A stretch of 64,000 bases of DNA from Blasia pusilla (GCA_050084515.1 CM114271.1:12338001-12402000), one strand, 5' to 3'; shown: positions 1 through 12,632, counted from the first letter of the stretch. A program made the numbers and translations. Notes: generated by a model not told the origin, from the letters alone.

Positions 1-583
1 TACATACCAATCATACATATAGAGATAGTTGAATATTTGTCCATGTCTATAATTATATAACCGCATCGTTTGTATTGGTGGAATTTCGTACACTTCCTTG
101 TTTGGATGGTTCGATTGGACGCTCCTTTGCTTGAGGCTATTCAAAACAGACATTTCGTTGTGAGTTAACACAGTAGTCATAATTCTGAAATCTGAAGAGA
201 GTAGCAAAACAACAAGATGTGAAGAGAAAGTACCCTCCCATCCTCCAACCACAAGTCGTCATCCTCTTCAGTCCCCAAGAAATCCACCTCAAGGAGTGGA
301 TTATAATAGGGGTCTTTGGAATCACTATTTGAACAATCTTTTCGAATCTCCTCGGGGATTACGCTTTAGTTAGTGGCCTTCTCCTCCAACCGTAAGCTGC
401 GTCTTTGTGGAAGGGAAGGATTCCAAAATGGCAAAGGCTTGCGCTCCTTCACAACCCTTGGAGCAACAAACCTTCAAAATATGATCACACAAATTCTGTC
501 ATATTTCCTAATGTACAACCACTATATGAACATGATACACTTGACCAAATAAAGCAAAAGAAAAAGATTATCCAAGATCATAC

Positions 584-805
584 TTACCAATCCTTCAACC
601 CACCAAACAACTCCGCCTCTTTGGCCTTTCTTTCTTTCACTCTACGATTCCTTTCTTCTTCGTATGGATTAGGACTTTGTTGAACATTATCTATACCATC
701 CCAAGATGAACTCTGATTGGATTCCACGTTCTCTTCAGTCATATCAGGTACACAGTTCCAAGCGCCTCCCTCCCTCTGTAGACGACAAGTTAGCAAGAAT
801 AACAC
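584..805 (-). CDS. Small charged ORF, unrecognised
   Basis: A 73-residue open frame lies just downstream of the CACTA transposase on the same strand. It ends in a basic/acidic helix (NRRVKERKAKEAELFGGL) of the kind seen at the ends of proteins associated with plant CACTA elements, but I cannot assign a family. No start context or splice evidence settles whether it is translated. It may be an exon of the element's second gene or chance coding. Confidence 0.25.
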   Translation of the reverse strand: MLFLLTCRLQREGGAWNCVPDMTEENVESNQSSSWDGIDNVQQSPNPYEEERNRRVKERKAKEAELFGGLKDW

Positions 806-971
806 CTAACTTGACGGGAATTCGAGAGTTCTACTTGTTGCCGTAGAGTTTCATTCCATTATGCCCAACAACACCAGAATTCACTTACATCCTCGTAACA
901 AAAGTCAATTATTTGAATCATACCAAAAAAACACACAATGATGAGTACCAAAGAAACAACTATGAATTAAT

Positions 972-3900
972 CTAATCTGATTCCGAGTTATTAGAGTCTG
1001 AATCAACATCTTCTATCATATCGCATACATGGATTATTGGCACATGTTGCACATCCACTCTAGTAGTTTCCATCTCTGCATCACTTAGGACTCTAGCTCC
1101 TAAGGTACTTGCATCTAGTAGATTCCCTGGTTCCATGCATGTGGCATGGAAGGTGGGCAAAACATTACAAGCTCCATCTAGCGACTCTAAGTCATCAAAA
1201 TAAACTCTCCAAGCTCTAGAAACCTTCCTCATTACCACTTTCCATCCTACACCCTCATCGGCATCTCCATAAAACATTTGTTGCACTTGTGATGGGAAAA
1301 AAAGTGGTTGGTGATCTAATGGCTCGCATGACCTCAAGTTGGCCAACAGAAAACCCTCCTTATCTAATTTCATGGATCCTACTCTTGAATCCCAATCTGC
1401 TTTAACTCACCGCCCTCGCATTAGTATTATGGGTTGTTCTACAACCCCATAATCAAGTAAGAGAATATCAACCAACACTCCAACATATGAGTATAGATGA
1501 TTCTGGTTGGAACTTTTTTCATCAACAAATACTGCACCTATTCCACTATCATAAGTGGAGAAGGGTGTCGCACCACTTGGCCCTTCTACCCTAAAGTGGT
1601 TTCCGTAGGCTTTCATACTCTTGAATGACAATGCCCTACTATTAGGAGGTATAGCTAACGATAGTAGGTGAGCATCAGGATCTTTTGAGTTGTCAATTGC
1701 ATCCTGTGTAATGGCAAGGCGAATCCACTTTTCAAAAGGAATGTCTCTCGAACATAACTCATATTTCCTATTCAATAACAATGTTAATGGTATTAGTACA
1801 TTATTTTGTATTTAATGTGTCAATACCAAAATAATATACACTTTGAGAGTCCGAACCGTAATTCACATAACTATAACCTTGAAAAGCATATATTGGAGAG
1901 TTTTACCTTTTCCAATCAACCATGACCTCTGTATTATGCAACACATAATGATGTGCTAAGTTGATCATTTCTTGCAAAAGTCGAACTGGAGTGCCCGCAC
2001 CTTCTAGCTCCTCACCAACAACCCCCTCTTCCTCCCCATCATCCCACACTCGCGTCCGCACGTCTTCAAACCTTTTCATATACTCAGTCACAAACCCTAA
2101 TGCCTCGTCCTTCACATACCCTTCTGCCATACACCCCTCTGGTCTAGCTTTAGACCGTACATATTTCTTCATGTACCCCATATATCGCTCCATTGGATAC
2201 ATCCATCGACATGCTACTGGCCCACACATGTCCAATTCTTCTACGACATGAATCAACAAATGTGTCATCACGTCGAAGAAAGATGGAGGGAAATGAATTT
2301 CAAATAGACAAAGGGTTATGGCAGTCTCTTCCAAGAGTTTTTCAAATAAAGCTGGATCATACACCTTTGTACACACCATTCTAAAAATGCCGGATAATCT
2401 AATAACCACCATTCTCACGTGGTCCTTCAGAAGACCACGGATGCAATGAGGAAGGACTTGCTGAATGAAGACATGGTAATCATGTGATTTCATATTGCCC
2501 AATTTTCGATTAACCACATGCTTGGAGAGTACTCCACAATATCCAGATGGCACTTTCAAGTTTTGAATCTTCAAAAGGAAAGTGTTCAAGTCACGGGGAG
2601 ATAGATAATAATCGGAAACTGGTTTAAGCAAAACTTGGGGTTTACTAGGATGGGGTTGCAACCACAAATGGGATCAAATCCCACGTGCCTCCAAATCTCT
2701 CCTTACTTTCACAGTATCTTTCACTCCAAATAAGGTCTTGACTAGATTCTCAACGATATTCTTCTCAACGTGCATTACATCTAACGTATGGCGTATAAGC
2801 AAATTTTGATTGTATCGTCAAGGAAGCATGGACATCTCACAACTTCAACATGATAGCTAATATCCAAAATCAAATCAAACAAAAGCTATCCTCCTCTATA
2901 GCCACTATTTCATAACATAAAGAATGGATAATATAGAGAAGAAGCAGGATACTGGCCAATATGGCAACGAATATAGTATACTCAGCCTTTTCACCCCAGT
3001 TCTCTTGTAGGGATCAGTAGGGCCATCTTCTCGACCCCCACTCTCATCATATGCATGTTTTTCATTTGCCCATCCAATAATATCTCTGGAAAGTAGTCTA
3101 GGCACGCGTAGTCTAAGTTCTGCACTCCCGTTGAAGTGAGATCCATACCTGCGGGTCCTCCATGGATGGCTCAATGGGAGATATCGACGATGACAATCGT
3201 ATATGGGCTTGCCACAAGACTTTGAAAAATCAGAATCCACTCGAGGCCCGCATATAGTACATCCTAGTTTTCCACCATGGCTCTGCCCAGCTATAGTTCC
3301 GTATGCCGGGTAATCATTTATGGTCCATAGTAAGGTAGCCCTGAACATGAAGTTCCAACTGTCGCCTACCTTCCGGACGTCATGAAATTGAACCCCTTTC
3401 CACATTTCTTGGAACTCTTCCACTAGAGGAAGCAAGTATGTGTCTATGTTTTTCCCATTTACACTCTCCTTTCCTGGTATGATCAAAGAGAGCATCACAA
3501 AGAATTTTTTTGTCTGGAGCCAGGGAGGCAAGTTATAATTAACAAGAAGCACTGGCTATGTTGACCACGAACTCGACTTGTCTGAAAATGGATTCACTCC
3601 GTCCAAAGCTAGCCCAAATTTGCAATTCCTCTTCTCCTCGGCAAAGTCTGGATATAAGTTGTCCATGTAGCGCCATGACTTGCAATCAGTTGTATGTCTT
3701 ACTAAGCCATCCTTGCTCTGATTCAAGGGGGCCCAAGTTAACAATTCAGACAACGTCTTGCATCTAAACATACGTCTCATCCGAGGTATGACAGGAAAAT
3801 GCCTTAATACCTTACATGGTACCAACGCTCTACCCACTTTCCGGAACCTTGGTTTCCCACATAATGGAAAGATCTCAGCTTCAGCCAAATCACCCCGGAA

Positions 3901-4759
3901 TAAAACACATCCAGCTGGACACGCATGGATACTGTTGTAACCTAAGCCTAGTTTACCAATGAGTTTTTTTGCTACATAATAACTCGGTGGCACCAAGTTC
4001 CCTGCTGGTAGGACCACCTTACACAGGAGTTTCAGAAATTCGTCAATAGCTACATTTGGGACGCCATGGGTGGTTTGAATGTTAAATAGTAACATGACAA
4101 AAGCCAAAACAAATGTTTTTGCTATAGGGAACAAGGGTTTGCAAGCTTCAGCTAGCTCCTCATATTCATCTCCATGATTGAATAGTGGTTCTTTGTTTGA
4201 TATTCTCGGTTCTGGTAATTCATCAGATGGGAGAGATGTCTCTTCAATTTCATCCTCCTGTATATGGTCGTATTTCTGGAAAATATCATTGAGCATTTTA
4301 TGAACGTAAATGTGCTCGTCTATATCTGCCATTGAAGATCTCTCCCTTCCATCCACATGGAAGGTGGGGGCTGACTCCATTGTCTTATCCTCTTGGCTTC
4401 TTTTTTCAGCAAGATCATGCATAAGCCACTCCTCATCTGAAGAGTCCCATCCATCCCTAGAATTCGGCACTCGACAAAGCGCCGAGGCGTCCATTTTTTC
4501 TCAAATGTGCTTCCACCTTGCCGATGGACAATGTAGACCAACCCTTACAGTCATTGCACGGACACCGCAATCTTTTACAGCCCAATACACTAGCACGTGT
4601 GCTTTCCCGTTGCCACAACTTGGAATCATGTGCCTTTACTCTAACTGGGTGGTTCAAATCCATTCTAAGGGGATTGGAAGTGGATTTCCGCAAACTGTGA
4701 ACTGAAACATTCCAAACACATCCAAAACCATGACATTTTGCCTCAATAACGAATTCCAT
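972..4759 (-). pseudogene. CACTA (En/Spm, TNP2-type) transposase pseudogene
   Basis: Reading from 4759 down, the parts match the CACTA transposase in order. At 4457-4759 is the transposase-associated zinc region (RLRCPCNDCKG, then VEAHLRKNG). At 2905-4494 is the tnp2 catalytic region, with HACPAGCVLFR, LVPPSYYVAKKLIGKLGLG, DGVNPFSDKSSSWST, YNLPPWL and INDYPAYGTIAG. At 2670-2790 is the HTLDVMHVEKNIVENLV segment. At 1903-2667 is a DUF4218-like domain (FPPSFFDVMTHLLIHVVEEL) and at 972-1781 a DUF4216-like region (YVGVLVDILLLDYG, then FFPSQVQQMFYGD). The catalytic region is split only by one in-frame TAG at 3556-3558, where the family normally has Trp. Another stop lies near 2690, and frames change near 4490 and 1800-1900, where some changes could be introns. 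Terminal inverted repeats were not located. Confidence 0.9.
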
Positions 4760-6880
4760 AAACCACGGCTGGACGAGCTATCATCTGAATGCATACCCAC
4801 GTGAAGTCAAGACAAGAATGATAAGGCACGTATACCTAACATGGTTCTTATCTCCATGGAGATCTCAATCATCACTAACAATCCTCACCGATGCGGTCCA
4901 ATGCTTCCAACGACATTCCTGAATGACAAATGTAACACACCCAACTTTAGATAATGACTCAATCCTAAAAGTGCTATGGAAAATCAGTCAGTCAATAGGA
5001 AAAGAAACGCAAGACGAGTGAGGAACACATCAGAAAGCTGAAGCTTTTCGTCAACTTAGTTCTAGAATTTGGAGCAAGCAATCATTGAGAAGTAGAGGTT
5101 AGAGATACATACACGCATTCAGGAGTCAATATCTGGTCTCAATATGTCTCCATGCAATTTAAAGTAATTCCTAGCATCTCCTTTATGACTATGTAATGCA
5201 GCAAACGCAAGTTTGTACTTTTAGGGAAACCGATGCGATGCACAAGCTTATCGTAAGGTTCTCTACAGATTGTTGCAGAGGAGATGCGGTCAGGTGTGGC
5301 TGCAGAGAAGAAGTGGACATACATGGAGGCGATGGAAAAGGCATTGTCCAGAAAACAAGAACTTCCTAAACCTTCTCTTGATACTAAAAAGTTAGCGGCC
5401 AAACGAGGCACTCTGGTGCTTGTAGGTAACCAACACCATCAGATGATGTCTTGTCTTCTAACAGGGAAGGTACTCATCCTTCTGAGTACTTCAGAATTCT
5501 TCCCGCTCAATCTTTCTACACAGGGGTAAGATTCTCCTATAATCAAGTGTAAGAGCATCACACTTGCTATTTTTTCAAGTGAATTTTTTGGCTATTTGCA
5601 GTTGCATTTGATATTCCTACTACTCATGTAAAGCCAAGTCAAGTGTGTGTTTTGCTTGCTTCTCTGTGCATCCTGCATTATTTAGCCCCTCAATCACAAG
5701 CAAGTTGGTCAAGAGGAGGAGCTGGTGCACAGCAATACCAGGAACTCTCCTCAATGCTGGCAATACGGATACTCTCAACGCTCATGTGAATAGTTTTGTG
5801 CCCTATTTATCATTCAGAGATTTTAAAACTTGTCGGATAATCTCCCAACGAATAATCTTTGTCATCCGCACATGACAAAGATATCTGCCAACAGTAACAG
5901 TACCAACTAAGTACTACGCTGTAATGACGTAAATATTCAACAAAATATGTTGAAACAGTTGGAGAACTCAAGACATTCATTGCAACGAAACAAAACTACT
6001 CTTACTCCTGCTACGAGGACATGCAGATCTTGCATTAAGCAGGAAGAAGTTACGCACATGTCCAGAATACGTTCAATGAAAAATGTTAGCAATTTCCGTA
6101 TCGAATAATTCTGAGGTATTCTAGCAGTAGTAAGTTATGATGGGAGAGACCATAGACGGTCATGAACTTCATCACAGAGGATTCTAACAAGGATCCGTCA
6201 AGCCTCCATTAACTTGAGAGCAAGTCTAGGGCAATTTCAATTCACTGATTTTGAGAATCTGAAATTAAATTTGAAGTTAAACACATCAACAATTCAAGTA
6301 GGGTAATACAAAGAGCATAAGGATACTCCTCTCCTAGCTACCTGCATGCTGGAGCTCTCAAAATAAAATCAAACAGTCCGTCATGATTTTCGACCCGGAT
6401 TTCGGAACCAGCATTAAAAAAAAGAAAAAAACTATATCCACAAAATCTAACCGTTGTCACGTAGTTGAGGATATCATGCAACCAAAAGCTCCATTGTGGT
6501 TTGTCGGGTTGAAATAGTTGATAATTCTAGTTCTAATTCTAGCCAAGCTGTTCTAGTGTACCATAATGGAGGCTTGCTATTATTCCATATCCTATGGTTG
6601 GGACTACTACATCGATCAAGTCTGCCCCTCAGTAACTAAGAAATGCTTTAGTTTCATAATACTCTCACGAAAGGCCCGAAATTTATTCGCATAAGCAACT
6701 GCCTGAAGGTGTAGTGTCAAGCTTACCTTACCTTAAGACAAATGCAAATCAAAATCGCTTGGATAGTAAATAAATTGGATTCTTTAATGATACCTTAAAA
6801 GGATTATTTCGAACTCGGTCAGACTGCCAAACCTTCGAAACGAGCGACCAACGCTTCGAACTGACACGAAAGTCTTCAAA
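4760..6880. other. No recognisable gene
   Basis: About 2.1 kb between the CACTA transposase and the LRR pseudogene. The longest open stretch is at 5284-5529 on the plus strand (lysine-rich, no known motif). I see no coding homology, tRNA or clear repeat. Part may be the 5' non-coding end of the CACTA element. Confidence 0.4.
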
Positions 6881-6881
6881 T

Positions 6882-7800
6882 CTATTTAAGTTCTTCTCTC
6901 GAAGGAAATTGATTCTCCACCAATCTAGAGTTGCGACTTAAGATTAATGTGCTTACATTCTTTATTCTTGGAATGGCAAGTCTTGCACCTACTTTGGATT
7001 TACCACATTGCAACATCATGACCAAGTTGTCAATTGTAACCTTCACGGTAAAATGAAATTGAACACTATGACGTAAAATATTCTTGAACGCCAGTACATT
7101 TGATCTAAGATGAGCGGCGTTGAAGTAGACATGCAAAGCACTAACTCCAGTCTGAGAACTACAACGTATACTTTTGAACGAAAAAATACCAGTGAGCTTG
7201 CAGTGAGCACTCTATCAGTTCAAGTTTACTGGAAATTGATGTCCAGCAGTAGCTTAGAAGGATTATACACCCTGATTCTAGATGACCAGAGAGTCTGTTT
7301 CCTCTCAGGGTGAGTACATGGAGATTCTCCAATTGCCTCAGGGAGGAAGATATCTCACCGATGAACCTATACTGTGCAAAATTGAGCCTGGAGAGACTCG
7401 ACATAGCTCCTAAAGCTCAAGCAGTTGATGAGCGCATGTCGTTGCTCTCAAGGAAGAGATCTTGCAGATTCTTCAAGCCAAAAAACGACTATGGCATACC
7501 TCTGGTGAGGTTGTTGAAGCTCAGATCTAAGTAGGTGAGCGCTGACAGAAGTCCTAGATCCTCCGGGATGGCTCCATTGAAATGATTGTGACTAAGCGCC
7601 ATTTGGAGAAGATTGAGGAGTCCACCCAGAGGAGGCAGAATATTGGAGAGGGAGTTGTCACCAACATCCAAGATTACAAGGCTCTGGAGCTATCCTAGAG
7701 CTCCAGGGATGGTCCCTTCCAAGAGATTTCTGCTCAAGTCGAGCTACAACAAGTCTCATGCTTCTAGGAATCTTTGTAGATATATGGGCTCACCTTAGTC
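6882..7800 (-). pseudogene. Leucine-rich-repeat receptor-like pseudogene fragment
   Basis: In one minus-strand frame from about 7800 to 7160 there are consecutive plant-type extracellular LRR units of about 24 residues. Examples are LDLSRNLLEGTIPGALG, LQMALSHNHFNGAIPEDLG, LTYLDLSFNNLTRGMP and LHVLTLRGNRLSGHL, matching the plant pattern LxxLxLSxNxxxGxIPxxLG. In-frame stops interrupt them at several points, including after TRGMP and within ALG-LQS. The region down to 6882 is more degenerate. No signal peptide, transmembrane segment or kinase domain is present, so receptor-like kinase and receptor-like protein cannot be told apart. It abuts a chromovirus fragment on the opposite strand, which may explain the loss of its 5' end. 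Confidence 0.7.
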
Positions 7801-7990
7801 GCAAAAAAGCTTAGCACCGCATGTAGCAATATCAATATAGAAGAGTTATTGGCATTAGGCTTGAGCGGAACCTCACTGTCACAGAAATCTCCCTTGACGC
7901 TAATGGTTCCAACAACGGAGCTGCTCTGCCACATAACAGCTCGGAGTTGCTCGGATGCATCCAGCTGCGTTGAGACCGCAACCGATAATC

Positions 7991-8182
7991 ATCAATGAAG
8001 AACCGGAGTTTGAGGTGGAGAACATCTTGCGTTTGAGGTGTAGGGCCGACACGTACGAGTACTTGGTCAAGTGGAAGGGATACTATGTGAAAGAGGCCAC
8101 TTGAATTGCGGAGGCAGATCTCGAACACGCAGAAGAGGTGTTGCAAGACTTCAAACGGATGCGGAAAAAGCACATGCGTTAA
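7991..8182 (+). pseudogene. Chromodomain of a Ty3/gypsy chromovirus integrase (C-terminal remnant)
   Basis: The plus frame set by the codon at 8021 reads FEVENILRLRC, then YEYLVKWKGYYVKEAT, a stop at 8102-8104, then IAEADLEHAEEVLQDFKRMR and a terminal TAA at 8180-8182. EYLVKWKGY followed by an acidic strand and a helix is the chromodomain signature found at the integrase C-terminus of chromoviruses. The in-frame TGA falls where the family normally has Trp (TW.PE). The integrase core that should precede it is missing: the sequence upstream is the LRR pseudogene on the other strand. The following tail and LTR-like repeat fit the element's 3' end. Confidence 0.85.
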
Positions 8183-8894
8183 TACATGGAGTAGCTAGGG
8201 ACATGACTTGTAACCATAGGAAGTTTGGGCCAAAGGCCATTGTAACTAGATCAGGATAGATTTGCAATAAAGGAATGCATGGATTTGGAGATTCGATGAT
8301 TGTACGTGTGTTAATTAAAAAATTTATGTAGTAGTGCATGGCAATAACTAGTTCCTCGTATGCTTAGGATGTAAGTCAAGAGGATAGACAAGGAGTATTT
8401 GAGGTGAGAGATTGTATTTGGATTAGCACGTAGAACAGGACCAAGTTTTGGATGACTAACACTTGGGCTCACCCTAACGTCGGCGGGGCAGATGACTCTA
8501 TCTTGGGGATTGGGGTGATCTTACTCGTGGTAGCATGAGTGAGCTTAAAACGAGCTTAAGTCGAATATGAGAGTGACCCAAAAGTAGTATGACTTGTGTA
8601 CTAGGTAAACAAGTGGGATGTTTAAGTGTTGTGAGCTAGAGAAGTCTTTGGTAGCAAACTTAGTTAGCTTATTTGATAGGTTAGGTTAGTTCCATGGAAG
8701 TGATCTAGGATTTTCAAAGAAGAGATGCTAAATGATGCTAAGTGTTTCTGGTGACAATTTAAGACTTAAGCCAAACGAGGGACTATGGATTAGCTACCAA
8801 AATGCAATTCGATGTCGAGGAGTTAGCTTCCCAAAAGGACTTGAAATTAGAAGTTTTTTGTTGATGAGGGCATCAACCTCTTAAGAGAGGCGAG
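8183..8894 (+). other. Chromovirus 3' tail between integrase and LTR
   Basis: About 700 bases with no coding motif follow the chromodomain stop. The last stretch before 8895 (GGCATCAACC, then GAGAGGCGAGTG) has the purine-rich look of the region before a gypsy 3' LTR. No gene is seen. Confidence 0.45.
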
Positions 8895-9625
8895 TGTTGC
8901 AACCCTCATAACCAAACAAGCTCCAAGCGCAACATCTGAATCTAGCGGGCTCACGCTATGAAGGTTTGCGTGTTGGAGTGATCTCTTGGAAGAGTGCCAC
9001 AGACAGAAGAGAAAAGACGTGAACAAGGTTGAGCATTTCATGCATTAGGGGTTGCGACTCAGAAACCTGAACCAAATGCAAACCAAGACTTGAAAGTCAA
9101 GTCTACCAAGCTGATTGCCAAAAGAGGTGAGAACCGGATTTAGAATATGACTAGCGTTTGGGATTTGGATGTGTTTAGGACAAGTAGATGGCGTTAGAAA
9201 GCTCATGAAAATTCCGTTCCAACGCACCAAAGATCTTAGTAAACGCACAAGCAAAGGATGAGATATTGGCTGAAAACGATTATACGGGGAGTCGGGTTGA
9301 GGGCCAAAAAGAGGGGCTTGGATGTCTCTTCCCCAAAGGTAGGGGAAAGGCAGAGATTCTGAGAAGTACTTGTTAGGGGGAAGGTCTTCAAAAGTATTTG
9401 GGACTCAAACCCCACAATGAAGCACCGCGGGGCGATCCAAGGGCACGGAATGGATCGGGAGTTTTGGTGTCGACATTCGAAACTTGGAACAAGTCCAATA
9501 GAGTGGATTTTGGAGGTCCCTATTAGATTCCAACCCGCATATCATTTTTTTTGGGTCTTGGTTTGGGGTTCGTACGAGGTCCATGGGACAATTGGGACTG
9601 CTAGGTACTTAGACTAAGGAGAAAG
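8895..9625 (+). repeat. Probable chromovirus LTR, copy 1 (family A)
   Basis: Begins TGTTGCAACCCTCATAACC directly after the chromovirus tail. It is collinear with 21082-21865 (same strand) and with the reverse complement of 24110-24945. Shared blocks include the GAGTGATCTCTTGGAA, GAGCATTTCATGCATT, GAGAACCGGATTT and GTCGGGTTGAGGGCC regions. Position after a chromodomain and the TG start argue for an LTR. The 3' boundary is approximate. Open frames inside are not coding. Confidence 0.65.
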
Positions 9626-9639
9626 TATGTCCCGGTTGG

Positions 9640-11865
9640 GAACCATGTTCCCTATTCAGCAGCATATAGGAGTGCATATGAGAGCAAGATCCGTTCATTC
9701 AAGTCATTTGTTATGCATATTTTTGTACAAGAGAGTGGCGAACGGAAGCACTCCCCAATTTTTTTTATAGGAATTAAGTACGTATGGGGGCGAGTTCTCC
9801 ATGTTGGTGCTCTTTGGAGCACCTTGTAGCTTGCTGGATTGTATTTTTACAGGTTTGCGATTTTCTATGGGAGAAATCAGAGCAGAAGCGTTGCCAAATT
9901 TTACGTAGGAGTAGAGGCCACGGGTTGCAAGAAAGTCTCTGCAAGTTTTAGATTGAAGGACTGATGAAGCAGCTGATTTGATGACATTGTAGCTCAAGAA
10001 GTCATGCATGTTGGTGAAGAAATGATGCACACGTTGGACATCTGAGTACAAAGTTGTGGCTGATCTCACAAGTTACCATAGCCAACTCGTAAAGGAAGGA
10101 GTCATTTTCGAAAATTCATGATAAAATCTTTAGTTGTCAAGAGATAGGAAAGTAAAATAATTTTATTTTAGTAGGGCCAAACAAGTGAAGTTATCACTTG
10201 GAGAAACATGTTAGTGAAAAAGTTATTTTTGGAGGAGTTGAGCCACCATTGGTGGAAGTGAGGAGGGGATTTCTGAGTGTAGATCCGGATTTTGAGGGGG
10301 TATTGTAGTTTAAAATTGTTTTTTGGTGCAGGCGTCTCTTCGAATTTAGGTCTTCGGGCCCGCACGTCCGCTTGCTGTCAGTTGCAGGTCTACAACCAGC
10401 TGCCGCTACCTGTTGCCTACTATCGTTGCGCGTGCAGGCCGCCGCGCATTCCTCCCACGCAGCCATTCCTTCCCTGCCTTCCGGCGGGGTCACTTCCATA
10501 GCCGGACTATGGGCCGACTCGACTACTGCCGGTCCGTCGTTTGGAGAAGCCGCAAACTGCCACTATTGCCGTGCAGCTGGCGCGAAGGTCCTATTGGAGC
10601 CGCGTCCGCTGTCCTCCGTCTGCACCCGCTCTATCTACACCCCGTCGGTCGGCCCTCTTCCGCTGCTATGGCGTTGACGTCGGTCGGCCCTCCCTGACGC
10701 TGACACCGCTACCGCTGTGTGCGGCCACCGTGGGTCTCTCCAGCCGCCAGTCGTCGAGTCCCGGCAGTAACCTCCGGGCCACGGCGACACTTGCTGTCAC
10801 GCTGGTGTGACACTCGCCTACGTGCCGTCACTCACGACCACGAGCTTGCCATCCGCCGTCCATGACGTTGCCGTCCAGACGGCCCGCTGTTGAGAACAGA
10901 TCAACTATGACCGTCGATAAGAAGAGAAGAAGATGCACTTCGATAAAAACGAGTGATGGAAAACCGATCGGAAGTACAAAAGAGGGGAACTCAAAGTGTC
11001 AAAACCTGAAGGCCACAACAAGACCAGAAAAGGAAGAAGGGGGCATTCCCCCCCTTAGCGACGAAACTCACCAACAGCAGAGACAATATCAGCAACAACA
11101 AGAGAGCTATGACTACTACTAAGTGGGCCTCTAGCGCCGGCGTCTCCCACAGCCTGAGCTGTGGCCTCGATAAGTTGTCGTCGTCCGCTGAACAGCCGCT
11201 ACCTGCCTTTAGCTACCGTTGGTTCCATGTTGAGCTTGTCGCACACCCATCGTTTGCAAGTACCGTCCATTAATGACATGTGATCTTTTTATTTGATTTG
11301 GTTTGAGTTCTCTTGGAGCTTTGCTATCTATGCCTTATGATTTGTATTCGTTTGATGATGATCGAATGTCATGTCGCTTGACAGCCATAGTCACCATGCG
11401 TCGTTGATTGTCACATTGTGTCGCTTGTGCCGCGTCATACCGTCTCAATCGTGGAGCCGCACTAGCCCAAAGAAGCAGAGCATCTCTTACCAATAGACGG
11501 GAGGATGTCACTTAGTGTCACATCTCATCATCGATAGTGCCGTGTCATTGATAGTTGCTCATTCCAGCCAGTGTCGCACCTTTCTGATTTGCTGGCACTG
11601 CACATCAAGGTGGTTGGAATATCGTTAACATTGGGAAGTGCGACTTGTTGACAGGAGGAGTTTGTCTTCATGGATAAGTTCGGTTCGAGGTTTGAAATTG
11701 CTGAGGAGCGACAACGATATTATTTCGAGGTTACCCATTCTGGTCTTTTGCCTTGCACGTGTGAGGGAATTCTAGATACTCGGTAGTTATCTAGCATTTT
11801 GGGTTTGTGCAGATGCTCAGAGGATCATTAATGTATGTGGTGAGGGACACAAACGTGTGTGACAT
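9640..11865 (+). repeat. Leader-like repeat, copy 1 (shared with 46.5-48 kb)
   Basis: The two ends match a second copy. Bases 9640-10060 match 46510-46930, including two spaced GAAGC.CTGCC.AATTTT blocks and TTGTATTTTTACAGGTTT. Bases 11630-11860 match 47680-47900, including TTGCTGAGGAGCGAC and GGTTACCCATTCTGGTC. The middle, 10340-11480, is GC-rich and less conserved. In the second location this repeat leads straight into a gypsy gag, so it is best read as LTR/leader sequence of the DNMT-gypsy family. The GC-rich middle has several overlapping open frames (for example 10372-10810) with no recognisable domain. Confidence 0.6.
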
Positions 11866-12632
11866 GTCGTGCGCATACACATCGCTACACAACCCACATT
11901 TCTGGTCACATCTACACACCACACAACACCCATATTCCCAACACACATGTCAATCCATCCATAAACAAAAAAAAACTCACACATATATATTGAGACCCAC
12001 AATAATGTAAAAATCATAGGAAAAATGGCACACCCGACCTTAAACTCCACTCGTGAATCGACATCGGCATATGGAGCCTCGTCCACCCTCCGCTATGAGG
12101 GAATCCAAACGCTAACACCTTGGTCCTACCTCACACACGAGCAAGAGAGGTGCTCCATCGGCCCAACGTGAGAAAGATGGCTTGAGAAAGCCATCTTCCT
12201 CCTTTATATAGGTTTGGGAAGAGCCAAAAAGGCTCTTCCCCTGAAAATAGCAATCCTCTTGGTAACCTGCGTGCACAGAATACTAAGGGCGGATGACTAT
12301 TGAACCAATCCCCCGTCCGTCAGAGGCCAAAATAGGAAAGTCGTCAGAAATGACGTTCCTGATACAACGGACCTATCCTAAACCTTATCCGACACTTCGG
12401 GATGAAGTTATACTCAATACAATCTAATAACTCCCTATATCGTCGCTGCAATAGATCTCTACCTATTCACTACTAAGATGTGACAACTGTCGTGCGCATA
12501 CACATCGCGACACAACCCACATCGGTGGTCACATCTACACACCATCCAACACTGATCTTCCCAACACACGGGTCGATCCATCCATAAACAAAACAAACTC
12601 ACGCATATACATCGAGACCCCACAACCGCCCC
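11866..12632 (-). repeat. Pair of ~145-bp direct repeats around ~480 bp (LTR-like)
   Basis: Bases 11866-12010 and 12490-12632 are near-identical direct repeats, each starting (plus strand) GTCGTGCGCATACACATCGC and containing CAATCCATCCATAAACAAA or a close variant. The middle has a TATA-like TTTATATA near 12213. The repeat end, read on the minus strand as TGTATGCGCACGACA, recurs at many element ends in this window. It lies directly downstream (minus sense) of the PHD finger of the 12.7-17 kb gypsy element, so it is probably that element's 3' LTR or a short derivative. Confidence 0.55.

Noticed and set aside
8895-9625. Family A repeat as part of the DNMT-gypsy element
   Set aside because: It directly follows a chromodomain remnant and has a different start from the repeats beside the integrase-PHD tails, so it is assigned to a chromovirus.
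10340-11130. GC-rich overlapping open frames as a host gene
   Set aside because: No domain, several overlapping frames of equal length, and the stretch sits inside a repeat shared with 46.5-48 kb.
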